Source: Gynuella sp. (GTDB lineage Bacteria; Pseudomonadota; Gammaproteobacteria; Pseudomonadales; Natronospirillaceae). Taken from it: DNA of 64,000 nt. Below the pieces are notes generated by a model. It saw only the letters and a list, made by a program, of their open reading frames with translations, was not told where the DNA came from and ran no database searches. Shown here piece by piece: positions 17,701 through 26,568 of this stretch (within the stretch, counting starts at the first letter, position 1; every line of letters starts with the position of its first letter). Location of the stretch: contig JANQHX010000044.1 in NCBI GenBank assembly GCA_028282465.1, positions 19,601 to 83,600 on the forward strand, read 5' to 3'. The translations under genes were made by a program, and so were the position numbers.

Positions 17701-20700
17701 TGGTTGCCGCTAGATTCGCCGGAGTACATAGGTTCAGCCGCGCTATAATGCTCCCCTATCTCTTTAAGTTCATCAAAGTCTATTAAGAATTTTGAAAGAG
17801 GAGCCCTAGCAGCTTCTAGCTTAGTTTTAATACCGCTGTGATACTCAATTTTTTCTTGAGCGAGTTCATAGTCAGGTGCTTCTTTATCAAGCGCGGCTTC
17901 TTTAACCTCTGCTAAATTTTCAACCCGTTTTTTTAAGTCTGCAATTGCATCAATGGCCTCTTGAATAGCCATAGTCGGGCTGATTGCGGAGCATTGATTA
18001 ACGTACTCGCCATTTTCGTCTTTGGAAATTGGTCGGTACTGGCTCTTGTATATATCCGATTCGTATTCGCTCAGGTAATGCTTATCACATACTTCCCGAA
18101 TGTCGTATTTCAGTACATTGTCAGAGAATTCCGTTAGCAGGTTGTTAACACCCAAGCGAATGGTATTGACTTGCCATTTTTTACAACTGCGCCACAATGC
18201 ATGCGTATCAACACAGGTTTTATACTCGAAATGGTGCTTTCCGTGCTTCTCACCTTTATAGTCAAACTGAGTCGTGTCACCCCACTTAGTAATGTATGGT
18301 TTCATTTCATCAGTTAGATCTTCAATTAACGTTTGATAGCGGCCTGCTAGATTACGATATTTCTGAGCAGCATTTTTAATATCTTGCTCTTGCCCATTCA
18401 AGGTGGCATTCATTTCAATGTATTTCAGGTATTCAGTTTCATATATCGCAGCTTTTTTCTGATGACGCGCAGCTTTTTTCAACAGTTCGTTTCGTTCGGC
18501 CTCCAGTAAAATGATTTCGGTTAGCAAGGCTTCTTGCTGCTCGATCAACAAGTCAAAGTTATAATCGTCGAAGTCTTCATAAGGCATTTGAACGGACTGA
18601 ACTTTACCGACAGCGTTATAAGCAACATATTTAGTCACGCCATCAGGCGTGGTGGTAGATTCTGCTCTACCCATGGAGTCATAGGTATAACTAGTTTTTA
18701 AAGTAAGCTGTTCGCCCAAATTGAATTCATCATCAACGGTTAATATCTGATGATCTAGCTGACCATTATCGTTATAGAAAAATTCGGTTTCCGAGTTGAT
18801 ACTGGTTTCGCGTTTAACGGCGCCAATTGCTGGCCCAGTTTCGTAAAAGTCCCAGCTGGTTTCACCTTCAGCTTCAATTCTTTTTACCTGCCGACCAATT
18901 TTGTCGTATTCAAAAGTAACAACATTACCATTAGCATCTTTTTGATAAATTAGTTCACCAAAGGCGTTGTAGTCATATTCCCAGTCGCCCATAGATGGAT
19001 CTTTTTGAATGGACTTTTGCCCCTTATCGTCATACACGATTTCAATGGTACGACCATCGGTAGTGGTAGTAGCAATATCGCCCATGGCGGTATAGGTGTA
19101 ATCAATTCTTAAATCATCTTTGATAGTGTAGGCAGGTTTACCAAGAATATTTTGGGTAATGGATTTGGAAGCAAAGTGCCCTTGGCCAACACCATTGTTA
19201 GACGTGCTATGTGTATTAGCAGTGTATTCGTGGGTAATGGTTAATGGGAACCCATGAGGGCCCATTTTATTTTCAGTTAATATTCGACCAGCACGATCAT
19301 AGGTAAAGGTCTGCCAAGTCGGTGTAGCTGGAATACTTTCCGGATATTCAAAATAAGGTATTGAACCTGCCAGTTGCAAACCCAAGCCATCTACTACAGC
19401 CATCTGAACTATATGGGTTATGTTTCCATCGCGTTCTTCAGCACAGGTTTTAGTTGACAGCTTTCTGTCAAATGAATCGTACAACTCAATAGAACAGGAA
19501 CTATCTGGCGCGGAAGCCGTTACCTTGTATACAGCTTTGTTAACAAATCCAGGCTGAATTGGCAGTCCTACGGGTGTAAGCGTCTGAGGTGTTGGTAATA
19601 GATGTGTTGTTTGCTGAGCTTCATTACCTAAAAAGTCTCTTACATAGTCGACTTCACAGTAGCTATTGTAATGGGTAAAAGTTTCCCTATTGTTAACATC
19701 GTATTCGTATTCTGCTCCACCACAACGTGTGTGGTATTTGGTACTGGTAGTATGGCCCAGGTCGTTCCATGCTTTGGTTACTCGACCAATTTCATCTGTT
19801 TCAAAGAACTGGGTTCTAGTTTTCTCTGATGGATTGTCGTTGGTACCGGTATTACCCGTGGTGGATTGCTCCTTAAGATTACCATTGTTTTCATAAACAT
19901 AGTGAATGGTAGTTTTGTCTATGCTGTACGGTTCTATGATTTGATTCTTAACCGAGCCATTCGAGTTGTATTCGTAGTGAACTTCTTTAACCACAGGTGA
20001 AGAATGTTCACTACTAGTATGGGTCACAATCTGTGTTTTTGGCTTACCGATTTGCCAGTAGCTATTTGACGTGTTGTGCCAAAAGGTTGAATCAGTAACG
20101 GTCTTAACGAATTGGCCGTCAATATCATTGGTTTTGTTAACAACGACTCTTTGAGGTGCATTAAACTCATCGAAATTTTTGTTACTTATCTGGGTCTGAC
20201 TATGAAAAACACCATGTAGATCGTACTGAGATTCAATAACGTCCAGCAGCCGCGTTTTATGAACACCTGAATAGAATTGGTCTTCAATATATTCATGAAC
20301 GTTTTGAGTACGCTTGACCAGAACATCGTCGATATATTCGGTTATATATCGCTCTGTGCCCATCAATCCCTCTTCTAAATACATGATGGATGTTCGTTTC
20401 AAGTTTCGAGCATGATCTAGTGTTGTAATTGACTTGTAGCCTTCTAAGCCAGTGATAGGGTCGGTAGCAAAACCTTTATACCGGTAGCTAATTGTATTAG
20501 TGTTTGCAGCATCTCCGGAGAAAGTACCGTTGTCGGTAACAATGGACTCGACCACAAGCTTGTTAGAGGGTTTCTGTACCATGCCTGTGGGAATTGAGGC
20601 TACTGATTCATACAAGCCATCCATCATGGTCATGCCATAATTAACAGAAGTATGGTTACCGTAACTATCCGTGACTCCAGTTAATAATGTGCGAGGCCCA

Positions 20701-23138
20701 AAGTTTCGCATGGACGTACAAAGCACTCCCCGCTGAGCGCGGTAACAGAATTCAGGGAAGTGATCACCATTGATATCGGCTAGAACTGTACTCTTGCCAA
20801 TGGTGGTATTAGCCGATTGAAATTGAAAGCGAGTTTTATAGCCAAAAAGTTTACGCATGAAATTCATATATGCGTGGCTTTCACTTTCATTGATATTGAT
20901 GTCCATCGCCAAGCGCTGGCGATCTTTAAATTCGACAAATTGATTGTAGCCGTTGTTATAGGCACAACGATGCATACTATTATCGACAACACATAAGTCT
21001 GGTAAGCCGTCAAAATTAACGTCTTGCAAATTCATGGTAGAACGAATGGCACTGGCATAGGTATCATAGGTTTCCATTAGCTCATTGTAAGCATTGCCGC
21101 CTAACTGAACTTTGGCTTCAAAACCGTCACCATTGTTAATATGACATTTAAGATGTTTGTCTTCTTCAAAACAGAAATCCACCAGACTGTCAGTATTTAG
21201 ATCTACCGGACGCCAAGTGTTCAAAAAGTTGCTGTTTGTCTGGTAAAAACTGCTGACATAGGACTTTAGCTGGCCTAGCTTGCTGTAATATTGGTTTGAA
21301 TGAGCATAATTTCCTTGCCATGAGAATAAGGCAATATCTGTTTCTTCTGTTGTTTTTAACCCTTCAATTGAGAATTGAACTTCTGGTTCAGACAACAGCT
21401 TATTAACACCATTGGAGTAACCCTTCTGGCAAATAAATTCGTTTTTCAGATTTAACCAACACAAATCTGTATTTAGGTCACCATCTATGTCGTACCACTG
21501 TGGGCCAATTAACTGTACCGATTGGTCTTCAAGATCCTCTTCTGGCTTGATGTCACAAAGACGATCATCATCTGTAGTTAGGCAGATGCTCTGTGATGGC
21601 ATTGGCACTCCCCACTCCGCATCCAACGCGTGTGAGATTATCGCTCCGGTTAATAACACTGAAGTACTGTCAAATACAGTACCGGTATTTTCATGACAAA
21701 CATATTGGCTATCAGCATCTAGACCACAGATATCTATTAACTTATCGTTATTCAGGTTCTGGAAAGTAACGCTGTCGGAGCTTTTAAATGTTGACCAAAT
21801 AGATATGGCTTCAAAGTCACCCGTTTTGGAATTCAACGCACAGCGAAGATTTTCGTCATCATTGATACAAACATCGTTGTAACCATCCGAGTTCAAGTCC
21901 ATCATGATGAGATTACTGTAATAAACGTAATCTTCCTCGGTAGCTTCATAACCTAAATCATCATCCAGCCATATTACTGGCTCAAGATAATCAGACGCCT
22001 CTACTCCACTGTGAACAGCACAAACAACACCTTTAAGTGGTTTGAAATAACAGAAATCAGGGATACCATCGTTATTAACATCTGATGATGAATAACTTGG
22101 ACGGTAAGGTATTGTTGAGTAAGTTTCTTTATCGTTGTAATAGCTGGAATCTATTACGATAGTACGATCCTCAGCTCCATCAAGCCCGCCAGCAATTGAG
22201 TCAGGGTCTGGCAGTGGTTGATAGTCAAACGCCAGTGGCTTGGTACACCCCTCAGTACCGGCTTCTGCATAACATTTACGAATGTCTTTTAATCGCTCGG
22301 TAACATAGGAGGAGATTTCACCAACCTGTTCGTATGCAAAACGATATTCATATAAAAATTCATCTACTCCAGAGATATCACTATAAAAGACAATTGAATC
22401 CAGTTTCTGAGAATACAGACCTGTTTGCCCACCTTGATAGCTATTCGTAGCATTAGATTGACGGGCTATGTATTGAAAATCTACTGTGAAAGGACCGTAA
22501 GTTATTTCATCTAAAGAAGGAAAAAGCGAATTTGAATTAGTGTACTTATAATCAATGGAATTATTAAAAACATCTTCTTTTTTAGTTACATACCAAGTTG
22601 CATGCAGATCATTGGTATTACCAAATCGCTCAAAAGTTAGTTTATAGCCATCAGAATTTTGTACTAACCAATAATCAGGAGTATTCTGGCTGCCTCCGTA
22701 GGAAACGATTCGTGAGTTGTTATCACTTTGAATTCGATATTCTGTACCATCTTTTCCATTTTCACCGGATATGGCTACTAATCTGTTACCACCGATACAG
22801 AATCTTGTTAGCGAACTATTAGTTAAACCTGAATAGAAGCCATCAGCTTTATAATTTGCACTACAGCGCTGAATTGAAGCCCCAGATGATAAGGAGAAGC
22901 CTGCTCCCATGTTAGTTACACCAGCATATTGGCTATAGCTAATGGATAGATCTGGAGTCATGCTATGGATACCAGATGGAGTATCCAGTTGCATACCAAA
23001 AGCAAGGTTACCCTGTTGAACTTGCAGATCACCCGTTAGACGTTCAACTAGTTCTGCTTGTACAAAACCTGATACGATTGTTAAGGCAAACGTAATTAAA
23101 AAAGTATTTAACTTTTTCTCGAGCCAATACAAGCTCAT
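14718..23138 (-). CDS. Giant exported SpvB / FG-GAP / RHS protein (TcB-TcC-like cocoon) with a variable C-terminal tip
   Basis: From the ATG at 23138 (AGGA eight bases upstream) the product is 2806 residues; a TTG at 23165 would add nine. A signal peptide ends at about SGFVQA. Approximate layout: SpvB/TcaC N-terminal domain 30-330; FG-GAP/VCBS propeller repeats 350-800 such as DVNNDGIPDFC and DLNSDGYNDVC; YD/RHS repeats 810-1515; a coiled-coil-rich insert 1516-2056; YD repeats again; the RHS core end YDPVTGRFISADT ... DPNG near 2490; a glycine/alanine-rich hydrophobic region ending in YLYND near 2680; and an unrecognised tip of about 125 residues. This is the order found in Tc-toxin TcB plus TcC, where the RHS shell encloses a toxic C-terminus. 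Here it is one Sec-exported chain. The tip matches no toxin family I know. Confidence 0.88.
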   Translation of the reverse strand: MSLYWLEKKLNTFLITFALTIVSGFVQAELVERLTGDLQVQQGNLAFGMQLDTPSGIHSMTPDLSISYSQYAGVTNMGAGFSLSSGASIQRCSANYKADGFYSGLTNSSLTRFCIGGNRLVAISGENGKDGTEYRIQSDNNSRIVSYGGSQNTPDYWLVQNSDGYKLTFERFGNTNDLHATWYVTKKEDVFNNSIDYKYTNSNSLFPSLDEITYGPFTVDFQYIARQSNATNSYQGGQTGLYSQKLDSIVFYSDISGVDEFLYEYRFAYEQVGEISSYVTERLKDIRKCYAEAGTEGCTKPLAFDYQPLPDPDSIAGGLDGAEDRTIVIDSSYYNDKETYSTIPYRPSYSSSDVNNDGIPDFCYFKPLKGVVCAVHSGVEASDYLEPVIWLDDDLGYEATEEDYVYYSNLIMMDLNSDGYNDVCINDDENLRCALNSKTGDFEAISIWSTFKSSDSVTFQNLNNDKLIDICGLDADSQYVCHENTGTVFDSTSVLLTGAIISHALDAEWGVPMPSQSICLTTDDDRLCDIKPEEDLEDQSVQLIGPQWYDIDGDLNTDLCWLNLKNEFICQKGYSNGVNKLLSEPEVQFSIEGLKTTEETDIALFSWQGNYAHSNQYYSKLGQLKSYVSSFYQTNSNFLNTWRPVDLNTDSLVDFCFEEDKHLKCHINNGDGFEAKVQLGGNAYNELMETYDTYASAIRSTMNLQDVNFDGLPDLCVVDNSMHRCAYNNGYNQFVEFKDRQRLAMDININESESHAYMNFMRKLFGYKTRFQFQSANTTIGKSTVLADINGDHFPEFCYRAQRGVLCTSMRNFGPRTLLTGVTDSYGNHTSVNYGMTMMDGLYESVASIPTGMVQKPSNKLVVESIVTDNGTFSGDAANTNTISYRYKGFATDPITGLEGYKSITTLDHARNLKRTSIMYLEEGLMGTERYITEYIDDVLVKRTQNVHEYIEDQFYSGVHKTRLLDVIESQYDLHGVFHSQTQISNKNFDEFNAPQRVVVNKTNDIDGQFVKTVTDSTFWHNTSNSYWQIGKPKTQIVTHTSSEHSSPVVKEVHYEYNSNGSVKNQIIEPYSIDKTTIHYVYENNGNLKEQSTTGNTGTNDNPSEKTRTQFFETDEIGRVTKAWNDLGHTTSTKYHTRCGGAEYEYDVNNRETFTHYNSYCEVDYVRDFLGNEAQQTTHLLPTPQTLTPVGLPIQPGFVNKAVYKVTASAPDSSCSIELYDSFDRKLSTKTCAEERDGNITHIVQMAVVDGLGLQLAGSIPYFEYPESIPATPTWQTFTYDRAGRILTENKMGPHGFPLTITHEYTANTHSTSNNGVGQGHFASKSITQNILGKPAYTIKDDLRIDYTYTAMGDIATTTTDGRTIEIVYDDKGQKSIQKDPSMGDWEYDYNAFGELIYQKDANGNVVTFEYDKIGRQVKRIEAEGETSWDFYETGPAIGAVKRETSINSETEFFYNDNGQLDHQILTVDDEFNLGEQLTLKTSYTYDSMGRAESTTTPDGVTKYVAYNAVGKVQSVQMPYEDFDDYNFDLLIEQQEALLTEIILLEAERNELLKKAARHQKKAAIYETEYLKYIEMNATLNGQEQDIKNAAQKYRNLAGRYQTLIEDLTDEMKPYITKWGDTTQFDYKGEKHGKHHFEYKTCVDTHALWRSCKKWQVNTIRLGVNNLLTEFSDNVLKYDIREVCDKHYLSEYESDIYKSQYRPISKDENGEYVNQCSAISPTMAIQEAIDAIADLKKRVENLAEVKEAALDKEAPDYELAQEKIEYHSGIKTKLEAARAPLSKFLIDFDELKEIGEHYSAAEPMYSGESSGNHKITNSWTVGTLDNCYHQLCPIVKDSKTLNLPAGNLVSHIPELSEEITFDHDFYCGVRSQWDVAQKKFIEIDSCTIVTRTSLISLVYEKMEEIDRLISAQNKYIADFTENVIAKISVLIPTTTKADTWVKVSEDPVVFEPKFTETIRYEWEDKTLGEAIAIAGDREAAFQKFMNDELTAHQSLVDNSLKPLLEALATKRNTSDYMSGNLAAFNIDAENLEALQESRDNAAPASGDALLTLWAVTERSPGGEILTELFGNGLVTKKTLNDNTGMIEKITTQSLSGEVLRNLSYTYTARGLVESKTDEVENNTVAENFIYDLQGRVIDWEYEQDLTVEQLTDVETGATAMTPKPNILNREYTYDDSGNLTEKITDTVGEGLMSFDPYTNRLLSRMVDGEEQSYSYDDNGNMLTGDGRTFDWTSFNKVKAGTYNGNTVEYKYNAGHNRLVKKVGNEVTYYIAPGYERTVKKTSTQKIVTHRHHIIVGNDVVATIEKAEVTPIKNGEEQTELAEQKPDQIGYYHRDLIGSGEIVTASDARLIRRQLYSPYGESIKSLLQVQAERNNIDPAGIAIGPDQKLFTENSTYAEDIQDAFQFQEDTNLASLVLTGTTTLDKGLRGYTSHEMIPELGLIHMNARLYDPVTGRFISADTIIPSIERPLSFNRYSYVEGNPVGARDPNGHEPFTIMAALSFYVAAHMTDSQLLQVASTIVLQAAVGGAWQGVFGAGPIGAGLSGAMTSWSMSVVTTGELTRDSVEAGLFAGLSAGVANHIGHGNRGHAIFGDDSYMTYAAHALSQGVIAMAQGQNVRNAMISSLVGHASGHMTGKMGNVGVVGGAAIAGINAAIVAEATGGDALEAAKVAMIIYLYNDAQEEAKEAKSKIKQVQDTGKIVLQRQKDVGNINTSLHTGAASVSKVIGSAAGVGIALLDQDVAKGVAAVNIMSNFNRCVSAGKCDLFDKVSISQNIGSKPPNYKAVADYFISKDWKYSNSFWDFLWSN

Positions 23139-23180
23139 GCGATAATTCCTATGCATAAATTTCAATTCTGTTAACAGGCA

Positions 23181-23555
23181 TTAATTAATTAATTGATCGG
23201 CCTTGTCAGAAAACTCTCGGGCTTCTGCTTCGAGTTCGTTCAAAGATTTAATCTCTTGACTAAGATTATTTCGGATGTCTTGCAATTCCTTAACTTTTAC
23301 TGCCGTTTCCATATACTCGATATGTTTCTCTTTAGGCAGCTTATCGAGTTCTTGCTGTACAGATTGGGGAAGGGCCTGAAACTCTTCTTCCAGATTTTGA
23401 TATTCTGATATATCCACATACTTTTTAGCGGATGCGGGAATTTTCTGAGTTTCAGTCATTGTGATGTCTTCCATATTGACCATAGCCAATCCAAATACAA
23501 CAAGCGCTACCAACAACACTCCAAGTTGGATATATATTTTTTTCACTAGATTCAC
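23181..23555 (-). CDS. Small membrane-anchored coiled-coil protein, first gene of the RHS operon
   Basis: A 124-residue protein with one N-terminal membrane segment (residues about 7-26, IQLGVLLVALVVFGLAMV) followed by a charged, heptad-like region (about 48-120, e.g. LQDIRNNLSQEIKSLNELEA) likely to form a coiled coil outside the inner membrane. The start is a GTG at 23555 without a strong ribosome-binding site; another GTG lies three codons in. It ends 42 bases before the chosen RHS start. No family is recognised. Its position suggests an assembly or export partner of the RHS protein, perhaps binding its coiled-coil insert; that is inference. Confidence 0.65.
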   Translation of the reverse strand: MNLVKKIYIQLGVLLVALVVFGLAMVNMEDITMTETQKIPASAKKYVDISEYQNLEEEFQALPQSVQQELDKLPKEKHIEYMETAVKVKELQDIRNNLSQEIKSLNELEAEAREFSDKADQLIN

Positions 23556-24085
23556 GCAGTTGTCGACTATTTAGCAGGAGAACAATATACACACTATCTA
23601 CATTTTTAAAACCGTTGACAGGTTGGTTTTATTAATAAAAGTGTTCATTATTGACTCAGAGCAAGTCAGTAGGGCGATGGAATTAACAGTTTTTCTTCTG
23701 TTGCAAATTACAAAATTCACGCTTTTATCTATGGCGAGCGCAATGATTTTTGGATCATTTTATCGTCTTATTATTCTTAACAATTTTTACATAATTCAAG
23801 AAGCCAATAGCTACTAAATCTAAATAGTTTGGCTTGCAGAACTTCTTATCCGCTTCTTAACACACGAAGTAAAATAGCTATCATGTAGATTCCAGCTAGG
23901 TATTGAATGAAATTAGATGGCTTGAATAAAAAGTTGAAGCATTAAGAAGCTGGCCGCCTACGTCCAACTTCATGGCTGCGCAAGCCAAATAAAAGCAATC
24001 TATAGTTTTGTAGAGTAACTCTTTATAAGTCCTACTAAGAATTTATAACCTTTTCATAAAATCACAGTCGAGAAAAAATTTTTTT
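23556..24085. other. 530-base AT-rich gap between the island and parE
   Basis: No supported gene is seen. The island promoter should lie at the left edge, reading on the minus strand; a TATATT at 23583-23588 on that strand is a possible -10 without a good -35. A plus-strand hydrophobic open frame at 23623-23817 lacks a ribosome-binding site and is rejected. No hairpin-plus-T-run terminator was found after parE, although a run of T follows the stop on the plus strand. Confidence 0.4.
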
Positions 24086-25978
24086 TTAATTAACCTCAGC
24101 CATATTACCCTTTTCTTCTAACCAAGTTTTCCGGTCACCGCTTCGTTTTTTTGCCAAGAGCATATCCATTACTTCAAAGGTTTGCTCAGGTTCATCAATA
24201 GTGAGTTGTACTAACCGTCGAGTATCGGGAGCCATGGTGGTTTCTCTTAATTGCAGTGGATTCATTTCACCCAAACCTTTGAAGCGCGTTGTTTGTACCT
24301 TGCCCTTTTTCTTTTCTGCTTTTATTCGATCTAAAACGCCATTCTTTTCTTCTTCATCTAGTGCGTAGTATACGTCTTTACCTATATCAATTCGGTACAA
24401 AGGAGGCATGGCAACAAAAACATGACCAGCCTCGACTAAAGCACGGAAATGCTTGACGAACAATGCACAGAGTAGAGTGGCAATGTGCAAGCCGTCTGAG
24501 TCGGCATCGGCAAGAATACAAATTTTTCCGTATCTCAAACCTTCCAAGTTATCGGAATCTGCATCTACACCTAAAGCAACGGCTATGTCATGTACTTCTT
24601 GGGAAGCGAGGATCTCATTGGAGTCTACCTCCCAAGTATTTAAAATTTTGCCTCGCAACGGCATGATGGCTTGAAACTGTCTATCTCTTGCTTGTTTCGC
24701 CGACCCACCTGCTGAATCACCTTCCACTAGAAACAACTCACCTTGTAAGGCATCGGTTCCCGAACAGTCTGCTAGTTTTCCAGGGAGAGCTGGCCCTGTG
24801 GTGACTTTTTTACGGGCAACCTTTTTAGATGCCCTAAGGCGTTTTTGAGCATTGGTAACTATGAGTTCAGCCAGTTGATCACCAACATCTGTGTGTTGGT
24901 TTAACCAGAGACTAAAGGCATCTTTCACCACACCAGAAATAAAAGCAGATGCCTGTCGAGAAGAGAGACGCTCTTTGGTTTGACCAGCAAACTGAGGATC
25001 ATGCATTTTGGCGGAGAGTACGTAACAACATCTGTCCCAAACGTCTTCTGGTGAAATTTTTACACCGCGAGGAACCAAGTTACGAAATTCGCAATATTCT
25101 CTTACTGCATCAGTAAGACCGGTACGCAAACCGTTGACATGGGTACCGCCCTGAGCGGTTGGAATAAGGTTGACATAACTTTCGGTAGTGAGCTCGCCAC
25201 CATCTGGCAGCCATTGCACAGCCCAGTCTACTGCTTCATTCTCAACAGCAAATGAGCCTGTAAAACAATCTTCCGGCAACACATCATAAAGGCTTGTATT
25301 TCCTTTGAGATAATCTTTCAGGCCATCTTCGTAATACCACTCATCCACTTCACTCTTTTCTTGATTTTCAAAACGTATTAATAATCCTGGGCACAAAACG
25401 GCCTTGGCTCTTAATACATGTTTCATACGAGATACAAGAAATTTTGAAGAATCAAAATATTGTGGGTCTGGTAAAAACCTAACTGTCGTTCCAGATTCTT
25501 TTTTAGGACATTTGCCGACTTCTTCGAGCTCCATGGCTTTCTCACCATCTTTGAAGCCCATTCTATAAATCTTACCCGCTCGCTTAATGGTCACTTCCAA
25601 TACTTTGGAAAGGGCATTCACGACTGAAACCCCAACACCATGTAAACCACCAGAGAATTGATAGTTATCGCCAGAGAACTTACCACCTGCATGTAGTCTG
25701 GTAAGGATCAGCTCTACCCCACTAACGCCTTCTTCTGGGTGTATATCTACAGGCATTCCTCGACCGTTATCTGTTACCGATAAGGAACCATCTGAATACA
25801 TAACCACGGTAATAGCGTTGGCGTGACCCGCTAGGGCCTCATCTACCGAGTTATCAATAACTTCCTGAGCTAAATGGTTAGGCCGCGTGGTTTCTGTGTA
25901 CATTCCAGGGCGCTTACGCACTGGGTCTAGGCCACTTAATACTTCAATGGACTCAGCGTTGTAATTCTTCTTAGACAT
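24086..25978 (-). CDS. parE: DNA topoisomerase IV subunit B
   Basis: A 630-residue type IIA topoisomerase ATPase subunit, the usual length for gammaproteobacterial ParE. The GHKL ATPase domain has EVIDNSVDEALAG and DNGRGMPVDIH with the GLHGVGVSVVNAL loop. The transducer lies in the middle, and the TOPRIM domain has EGDSAGG and DADSDG for magnesium. The C-terminal end lacks the extra GyrB insert, favouring ParE over GyrB. With ParC it decatenates daughter chromosomes. It follows yqiA by six bases and ends the nudF-yqiB-cpdA-yqiA-parE unit, a gene order conserved in gammaproteobacteria including E. coli. Confidence 0.97.
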   Translation of the reverse strand: MSKKNYNAESIEVLSGLDPVRKRPGMYTETTRPNHLAQEVIDNSVDEALAGHANAITVVMYSDGSLSVTDNGRGMPVDIHPEEGVSGVELILTRLHAGGKFSGDNYQFSGGLHGVGVSVVNALSKVLEVTIKRAGKIYRMGFKDGEKAMELEEVGKCPKKESGTTVRFLPDPQYFDSSKFLVSRMKHVLRAKAVLCPGLLIRFENQEKSEVDEWYYEDGLKDYLKGNTSLYDVLPEDCFTGSFAVENEAVDWAVQWLPDGGELTTESYVNLIPTAQGGTHVNGLRTGLTDAVREYCEFRNLVPRGVKISPEDVWDRCCYVLSAKMHDPQFAGQTKERLSSRQASAFISGVVKDAFSLWLNQHTDVGDQLAELIVTNAQKRLRASKKVARKKVTTGPALPGKLADCSGTDALQGELFLVEGDSAGGSAKQARDRQFQAIMPLRGKILNTWEVDSNEILASQEVHDIAVALGVDADSDNLEGLRYGKICILADADSDGLHIATLLCALFVKHFRALVEAGHVFVAMPPLYRIDIGKDVYYALDEEEKNGVLDRIKAEKKKGKVQTTRFKGLGEMNPLQLRETTMAPDTRRLVQLTIDEPEQTFEVMDMLLAKKRSGDRKTWLEEKGNMAEVN

Positions 25979-25984
25979 ACTTAC

Positions 25985-26551
25985 TTATTCGATATGAGAT
26001 GACTGTAAAAACTGACAGATTCGAGATAGGTGCCGTTCAAAACCCACAAAGCCATGATCACCACCCGCTTCAATAATAGCTGGTACATCAGGTAAATCTT
26101 CCAAAGCTTCTAGATAATTTAAGGTTTCGTCACCAGTTTGGGTGAGTAGCATATAATTTTTTGGGTTTTGCCGTCGAGCGACTCTTAATTTAATTAGCTC
26201 GGGCACTAAATCGGTAGACAGGGTTAGCTTTTCGCCTGTGTGAGGGTGTTCAACTTCATCACCATATTTAATGATGGATTCATAAGGCCTAGTAGCTGGA
26301 TTAATGAGTACGGCTTTTAGATGGTATTTTTGGGCATACCAATCCGCTAAATAACCGCCCAAAGAGCTGCCTACCAAACCCACTTGAGATCCTTTTAGCC
26401 CTTCTAAGCAATGTTCAATGACCTCTAAACCCGAGGCAATATTCAAAGGTATTTGAGGACAGTAGAAGCCCCAATCAGGGTAGTGAGTTGCTACAAAGGA
26501 CTTCATAGCTTGGCATTTCAGGGATTGAGGACTGCTTAAAAAACCGTGCAA
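25985..26551 (-). CDS. yqiA: YqiA-family esterase
   Basis: An alpha/beta hydrolase of the YqiA family. The nucleophile elbow is GSSLGG near residue 62, an acidic residue lies after TQTGDE, and the catalytic histidine is in GGDHGF near the C-terminus. Family members hydrolyse short acyl esters and CoA thioesters. The first standard start is a TTG at 26551, giving 188 residues that begin inside the strand normally reading LYLHGF. In frame upstream lie the codons for LNILY, and a CTG at 26564-26566 preceded by GAAGGG at suitable spacing could be the true start, adding five residues. It is read between cpdA and parE, as in E. coli. Confidence 0.9.
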   Translation of the reverse strand: MHGFLSSPQSLKCQAMKSFVATHYPDWGFYCPQIPLNIASGLEVIEHCLEGLKGSQVGLVGSSLGGYLADWYAQKYHLKAVLINPATRPYESIIKYGDEVEHPHTGEKLTLSTDLVPELIKLRVARRQNPKNYMLLTQTGDETLNYLEALEDLPDVPAIIEAGGDHGFVGFERHLSRICQFLQSSHIE

Positions 26552-26568
26552 ATAGAGGATGTTCAGGG

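Noticed and set aside
23623..23817. A hydrophobic 64-codon plus-strand frame in the gap before parE
   Set aside because: It begins at a poor start without a ribosome-binding site and lies in very AT-rich sequence where such frames are expected by chance.
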